Below are positions 20,481 to 25,664 of a stretch of DNA of 25,664 nt, one piece after another. Within the stretch, counting starts at the first letter, position 1. Every line of letters begins with the position of its first letter. Made by a program: the position numbers and the translations under genes. This DNA comes from Silene noctiflora (taxonomy: Eukaryota; Streptophyta; Magnoliopsida; Caryophyllales; Caryophyllaceae), in the NCBI GenBank assembly GCA_009801015.1, contig VHZZ01000554.1:10593-36256 (forward strand). The letters are read 5' to 3'. Under the pieces are notes generated by a model. The model did not search any database, had not been told where the DNA came from, and saw nothing but the letters and a program-made list of their open reading frames with translations.

Positions 20481-21560
20481 TAGTCGTTAAGCTCGTTAAT
20501 TTTAAATGCTAATTATTCCATAGTCTAATAATTTCATTTAAATTAGCAACACTGAAAATCTAGAAAAAGAAAAAAAAAGGTGATTTACATGCAAATGATT
20601 AATGATTAATAATGTCAATACTCTTTTAACTAACAATCTTTTTGGCAAATGCCACCTCAAAAAGAAGAGAAAATCAAATAACATTTCCGTCACACATACA
20701 TTGTTTGCAATAAAAACCTTGTCCGTTATAGCTTTTGCTCTTGTAGTGACACAGTCGATAGTGCCACCCCCATGGCCCCATTATATTGAAACTCTAAGCC
20801 GCCGAGGTTGACCTGTCCCTGCCTAATAAAGTTGCATCACTCACCTTTACATATGTTATTCTAACCCACACGGTCACTTCTCTTTAGAACATAAAATAAT
20901 ATTACGTCTCGATCTTCTTTTCTTACGTATATAAAAATACGTCTGTAAGAAAAATAATAGTTATTGCGTAAGATTATGTGGCTCTTTGAATAGTAATATA
21001 GCAACTCCAAAAATTTCCCCGATTTGTATGTAATGAACAACCAACACCATCTTTCAGCCACCATTCAGAATCACTGATCGCCATCCTGCCTAACAACCAT
21101 ATGACACCATCATGCCACGACGTTACCATTACAACTGCCTACCAAACCAACAAATCGAAAATACCCCATGCTACCATCCACATTCGACCAATGTCATAGC
21201 CAGAATTTAAACTCAAGAGGCTGAATAATTTCAGCGGGGTTGACAGGTTTATAAAGAATACTATAAAAAAAATTGAAAAATTATAATAATCATTTTTTAA
21301 CGTAATTTATTTTCGCAGTATGTTTTTTACTTATTGTAGTACTTTTTGCACAATAATTTCCATTTGTATACCCTTTCCTTCAAAAACTCTCTAAACCCAA
21401 TTCTCTCAAATACAAACAATACAAACCTCTTAAATTAATCACATTTTGTCAATTACTGATTATAATTTGAACATAAAACATGTTTTTAATTTGTTAATTG
21501 TATAATATGGATCAAATCAATGTCTTTTATGATTTTTGTTATTTAATTTAGGGTTAGTGG
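20481..21560. other. Intergenic stretch without recognisable genes
   Basis: It holds short frames only (20602-20811, 20861-21064) with no domain. A CA/CC-rich part at 21040-21200 (repeated CCATC and ACCA) and A/T runs around 21260-21300 are low complexity. Nothing else was recognised. Confidence 0.5.
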
Positions 21561-21589
21561 TTAGTTGTAAATAATCAATTGAGGGATTT

Positions 21590-21870
21590 GTTGTTGGGTG
21601 GTGGTTGTCTGGCGGCGTGGGTGGAAGACAGCGGGAATGGGCGGCATGGGTGGAGGACAACCAGCAATAGGTGGCGCGGGGGCAGCGCAGATGAAGAGGT
21701 TGCGAAGGGCATCGTCGAGGTGTTGTGAGTGCAGTGGTAGAGATGGTGGAGGTTCGTCGAGCAACGATGTCGGCTTGACAACGGCGACGAAAAGGTTGGG
21801 GTGGGAGGCAGAGAAGAAGGTGCAACGGTGGCAGGGGAGTAGGGCGGTAGGTGTTGGGGGTCATGCATAG
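21590..21870. other. GC-rich, purine-skewed block, probably not coding
   Basis: The plus strand is rich in GGTGG, GGCGG and GGGTGG, sharply above its AT-rich surroundings. Open frames exist on both strands (for example 21598-21870 plus and 21517-21873 minus), but they are the by-product of a low-stop composition: the minus frames read as Pro/Ser/His-rich runs and no domain is visible. It could be a captured gene fragment or a degraded repeat; I cannot tell. Confidence 0.4.
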
Positions 21871-22525
21871 CAATTAATGTCGTGAATGTAGTACACTTGC
21901 TGCTTTTTTCTTTATAAATTTTTTATTTTGTTTGGACGTCTATGTAGTCCGTAGTATACGATGGGGAAATGAGAGGAATAAATTGGGGAGAGATGTACTA
22001 TATGAGTAAAATTTGTACTACTAAAATTACCCTTTTTGAAACTTTCACCTACCAACAAAGCGAGCGCCTCTACTAACCCCTCCCTAGCTTCACCAATACC
22101 TTCGACAACCCCTCCTCATAGACCAGTGTCGGTTTCCGAATTTGTTTTACAAAATAGGATTATGAGTAGAAGTTATTCCCACGCGCTTGATAATTTGATA
22201 TATAAGGTTGTTAATTATGGTGGGAAGAGAATCCACGTAATTACTAAAAATGATTGATTAGTGGTAATCCCAAGACGATACATGTAAATAATTGTCTACT
22301 GTGTGTCTTTACTGAAACTTTGCCGGTGGCAGTGGGCTCCACTATCCTATTTAAGTTTACGTTAGGTACTTGTTGATTGACTATAAACTCGTCGTTTTGA
22401 ACAAACTTTTCAGATTTCCTTGTCCATGCTAAGTCACTCCTTTTTCTTGCATCTTCCTACCACTATTGAATATTCGTGAGGGGTTTATAATGGCACATCG
22501 GAATCTACTTTATCGTTCAAAAAGT
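21871..22525. other. Intergenic stretch without recognisable genes
   Basis: A 73-codon frame at 22036-22257 begins at a non-ATG codon and has a Ser/Thr/Pro-rich start with no known motif. It is not supported as a gene. No RNA genes or repeats were seen. Confidence 0.5.
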
Positions 22526-22625
22526 TACTCCCTCGATAACGGTTATTTGTTTACCTTTGGTTTTAACATAAAGACCAAGAAAAGAGGATGTAACCAATTA
22601 TTGGATAAAAAATGGCCCAAATTAA

Positions 22626-22942
22626 GGTCTCGTTTGGTTGTCATTTCAATTCATGGGAAAATTAAAATCCCATGAATTGGAAAAAGGGGAGGATGTTTGG
22701 TTGTCAATTTTTTTGGCAAAATGTAGGCATTCAATTCTCCTAGGAATTTTGAATGTCTACATAATGGTGGAATTGNANTACCTAGTCCCTCCTAGGTAGT
22801 TCACAACTCNTGTGNAATTCAACTCCCACATGCGCAACCAAACGANTTTCCCGAATTCATGTGAATTTGTATACAGGAATACAATTCACGTGAATTGGAA
22901 ATTCCGGTGTTAGTTGAATTCCTTGATGAACCAAACGAGGCC
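22626..22942. mobile_element. Inner MITE with GGYCTCGTTTGGTT ends
   Basis: The left end GGTCTCGTTTGGTT (22626-22639) and the right end AACCAAACGAGGCC (22929-22942) are inverted with one mismatch. It is flanked by TAA on the left and TGA on the right, which fits a Tourist/Harbinger TAA duplication with one change, but this is tentative. It contains all five ambiguous bases of the window (22776, 22778, 22810, 22815, 22846), as expected for a high-copy repeat that assembles poorly. It is non-coding. Confidence 0.75.
22647..22679. repeat. Perfect 12-bp hairpin in the inner MITE
   Basis: CAATTCATGGGA at 22647-22658 and TCCCATGAATTG at 22668-22679 are exact reverse complements around 9 bases. It is part of the nested folding of the MITE, a common source of small RNAs in plants. 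Confidence 0.85.
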
Positions 22943-23056
22943 TGAGTGTGAGGATCAAATTGTTCATCAAAGACATTCCCAAAATAGAAAGGTAAACAAT
23001 TAAATAAAACACCTTACAATGGAATAAGTAAACAAATAATCGAGACGAAGAGAGTA

Positions 23057-24309
23057 CATTGTTAAAATAATGCTCGCATAGGGCGACTGGCATAGTAAAT
23101 TTCATCTGTGGCGTCTTGGCCATATCATTCCCCTTAAATTTGGGTTGACTCGAGAAGTCATGGAAAAAGAAATCCAAAGTCAATAATGAGTATTGGTTAG
23201 AAATTAGGGTAAATGTATAAGAAAAACAAATAGAGACTGGAAAACTAACTTGAAACATGAAGCTATATATGGCCAACAATTTAAAATGAGTAACCGAAAT
23301 TGCAACACAAACTCGATACAACTTCAAACACACCAATGTTAAACTAACGACAATGTATATGAGGAAAACTCGCACCTTAATGTAATTGAACTTGTTCTGC
23401 CATGAAAGAATTTGAACCAAAACTTACAAAACCATTTTCTCATAAACATTGTATAAGTTAGATCATTGATTATTGATTTAACACAAACTACTTACAAAGT
23501 TGACCAACTCAATTACGGTACAACTCCAATCTCACTGATGCTACAAACTCGATTCAGATGAATGACCAAATGAACCTTACCCCTACAGAATCAAACAAAA
23601 TCAAACCCAAGTCTCATTCAAAATCTGAACATAAATGACTTTTTGCCACGTGTGAGCGGGAGTACATCCGGGGAGGGATCCCTCCATAAAGTGTAATAGG
23701 GGCAAGCCTTCCTATGCTATTTTGGCAAGAGGCACCTTAACCGGTGCGCCAAGCTCCCCTCCCACTAAAATAGATGTAATCTGAATAAAATAAAGTGAAA
23801 TACTAGTGTTCTAAAATAAACTCCAGTTGAATAGTAGTTATAGTGACAACACTCAGGTGACCTGATCGGAACCTTTTTTAATAAAATCTCAGCTGAATTA
23901 ATCTGACAGAGTGCTAGAGGACGGACCTACATACACTAGAACATGAAATGATATGATTCTAAAATGTCAATGAACAACATGTGAAAGTGGCATAAGCTGC
24001 ATAAATAAGGTCAACTGAGATCAACCCTGACAACCAGCCACAAGAACATGCATTCTATAGTCTCAAACCCAAAATTAGTATTTGAGAAGCAATGACAACA
24101 CCAAAGCGCAGTTCCAACAGAGCACTTCCTTAAATCCAAACCCACTAGAAACTGGTTTGCAGAAGTAATCCCACTTAACCATACTGATTCACCTATGAGT
24201 CTATGACTATGATGATCCTGAATGCTTCAAACAAACTCTCTTGATATAACTTGCCAATACCAGCAAGAATATAAGCAACAATTTGCCTTTTTCCTATAGT
24301 AGTTGCAAC
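23057..24309. other. Intergenic stretch with one GC-rich repeat-like block
   Basis: No supported gene. The 187-residue minus-strand frame at 22857-23420 overlaps the MITE and is hydrophobic by composition only. Between about 23640 and 23765 a GC-rich block contains GGGATCCC, ACCGGTGCGCC and GGGGCAAGCC. It looks like part of a dispersed repeat, but I cannot name it. Confidence 0.45.
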
Positions 24310-25014
24310 TGTTGGGAAATCAGTACCAATTACCCACACGCAACGGAAGCACAATCGACAATATAAAACCAAAAGTAGATAACCGTAAATAACAATAAGA
24401 CGAGACAGAAATATAGGGTAAATACCCAGGGCAAAACCCTCCAAATCCGGAGGTAAAACCTACAGTCAATCGAGCACTTCACTATAATAATAGTATAGTA
24501 CAATCTGCCGTCCCGAATAATACAAATTTGGAACCCCACAATAATTTAGGAATACCTAATCTAAACCCTAGAACAATTGACAAATACCACCAATCGACTA
24601 GTAAAGACCGTCTAGATTAAACCACCTAAATTTATGTTAAAACTCGTATAAAAAGAGCTATTGTACTGACCTAGATCTTGACTGACTGAACCCGAGATAA
24701 GGACCTCGACCACAGACAAACGCCTTGCTCCTGCCACCCAACTACACACTAAATAGCCCTTGTGCAACCGTGTGTGAGAACTGACTGCAAGCGTATTTTC
24801 TGTGTTGTATTTTGTGCGCATGTATACCTTCTGCCAAAAGGAGAGTCCTTTTTAATCAAAACTACCAGCCAAATATATTTGGCTTCTAAGATACACAACC
24901 CAAGGGACCAAGCCCACTTAAGACAACAAGTCTTATTTTTCATTCCCATAAGACAAGTTCAAAGTGGACTAATAGATACTTGGGCTGGACAAATAATTGG
25001 GTCACAACCCAACA
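24310..25014 (-). mobile_element. Solo LTR, probably Ty1/copia
   Basis: The ends TGTTGGGAAATC (24310) and GACCC...CCCAACA (25014) form a perfect 7-bp terminal inverted repeat, TGTTGGG/CCCAACA. The 705-bp interior is non-coding. On the minus strand it ends TACTGATTTCCCAACA, a form I associate with copia LTR 3' ends. The flanking 5-mers GCAAC and TTAAC agree at three of five bases, so the duplication is decayed or absent. An 18-bp perfect palindrome, AGCCAAATATATTTGGCT, lies at 24867-24884. No other part of the element is present. Orientation is inferred. Confidence 0.68.
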
Positions 25015-25402
25015 TTAACATCATAAAAATAGATGTTTAAATTAGCGGGAATAGATGCAAACCTGATGTAACTGGAACTAATTCTGAAGCTTCTTAACCT
25101 TTATGACAGAACGCACATTCCCTTTTGAACAAAGAAAAAGAGAGATCATCATCACCAATTTATAAAAATTTACAAAACTTCACCAAATTTATTTTAGTAT
25201 TACTTCTCGGTTTTAGTTACTCATCAACGTAGCGGACTAGCGGATGTCAGGGCCTAATCTTGCTAAATTTGATCAATATAACCTCAAATTGCGATAAATG
25301 AATATTTGCAAAACGGCAGCGTTTTGGTGTCTTGTCCTTGATTTAATAATGTGCCAATCATAGACGTTTTGTAGCAATATTTAAGCGTCATTCATACTTT
25401 GG
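25015..25402. other. Intergenic stretch without recognisable genes
   Basis: AT-rich DNA with no open frame of note on either strand, no RNA gene and no transposon ends recognised. Confidence 0.5.
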
Positions 25403-25496
25403 CCGACCAAAAGTCGTTGAACAATAAGATCTGGTAGTCACCATGTTAGTAGAAAGGTTATTGGATTGAAGAGAAACTTCAGCTACTTTTGGTCGG
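25403..25496. repeat. Small inverted-repeat unit (possible MITE remnant)
   Basis: CCGACCAAAAGT at 25403-25414 is exactly inverted as ACTTTTGGTCGG at 25485-25496, with 70 bases between. The 94-bp size fits a small foldback or MITE, but no target duplication is clear (flanks TTTGG and AATTG). Confidence 0.5.
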
Positions 25497-25664
25497 AATT
25501 GATTTCATTTTCATGATTTCAATTGTAGAAATTAAAATGTTTGAATTCAATTCCAAATCCAATTTCAAAAGTTCGTTCATAGTGTAGTGAAAAATAGATT
25601 AGACATTACTAAAACTTGGTGTATTGTAGGCACGGAAAATTTATTAATGTGCCGAATAAATAAA

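Larger units (their letters stand above)
22528..23054. mobile_element. Stowaway MITE carrying a second MITE
   Basis: The left end CTCCCTCGATAACGGTTATT and the right end GATTATTTGTTTAC-type inverse (AGTAAACAAATAATCG, then GAAGAGAG) are inverted copies over about 35 bp. TA flanks both sides (22526-22527 and 23055-23056). Without the inner element at 22626-22942 it would be about 210 bp, a normal Stowaway size. It has no coding capacity; the minus-strand frame 22857-23420 runs across it and is not a gene. Confidence 0.8.

Noticed and set aside
21517-21873. Pro/Ser/His-rich frames on the minus strand and a Gly-rich frame on the plus strand
   Set aside because: All arise from one skewed low-stop stretch; none has a recognisable domain or a supported start.
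22857-23420. 187-residue minus-strand open frame
   Set aside because: It runs across the end of two MITEs, has no domain, is hydrophobic only by AT-rich composition and shows no gene context.
24193-24444. 83-residue minus-strand frame
   Set aside because: It crosses the edge of the solo LTR at 24310, so it mixes two unrelated sequences. No domain is recognised.

Overview
This window looks like nuclear DNA from a flowering plant, probably a eudicot. The reasons are a typical plant leucine-rich-repeat receptor kinase with a plant intron, plant LTR-retrotransposon relics, Stowaway-type MITEs, and an AT-rich background with few genes. Degenerate GAACTGAATTG-type MITEs suggest Amaranthaceae/Caryophyllales, but that is recollection of similar repeats, not proof. 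Five ambiguous bases (22776, 22778, 22810, 22815, 22846) indicate a draft assembly.

Positions 1-7966 are a nest of retrotransposon fossils. A broken Ty1/copia element lies on the minus strand: its 5' LTR is at 7571-7966 and its primer-binding site at 7559-7570, followed by gag, protease, integrase and part of the reverse transcriptase. Three other LTR pieces sit inside it. The right end of a Ty3/gypsy-like LTR (1-1340) cuts the reverse transcriptase. A solo LTR (1937-3274) is flanked by a perfect 5-bp duplication, GATGC. A third LTR (5428-6473) lies within gag.

Positions 7982-14857 hold no convincing protein gene. This stretch contains small DNA transposons (7984-8074, 8164-8313, 10424-10650, 13491-13728), a tRNA-like RNA polymerase III cassette or SINE head (12486-12610), and a G-rich tract (12887-12954).

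The one intact host gene is on the minus strand at 14978-18086. It encodes a 985-residue LRR receptor kinase in two exons, closest to the RLK7/HAIKU2 group (LRR subfamily XI), with all expected kinase motifs. Upstream of it lie a short TAA microsatellite, a start-stop mini-uORF candidate, a four-copy degenerate tandem repeat and candidate TATA boxes.

Positions 18490-25664 are again intergenic. They hold a Stowaway-like MITE (20390-20480), a Stowaway MITE (22528-23054) with a second MITE inside it (22626-22942), a copia-like solo LTR (24310-25014) and a small inverted-repeat unit (25403-25496). I found no new multi-gene system. The most interesting signals are the layered transposon history, the repeat-bearing RLK7 promoter region and the pol III-like cassette.
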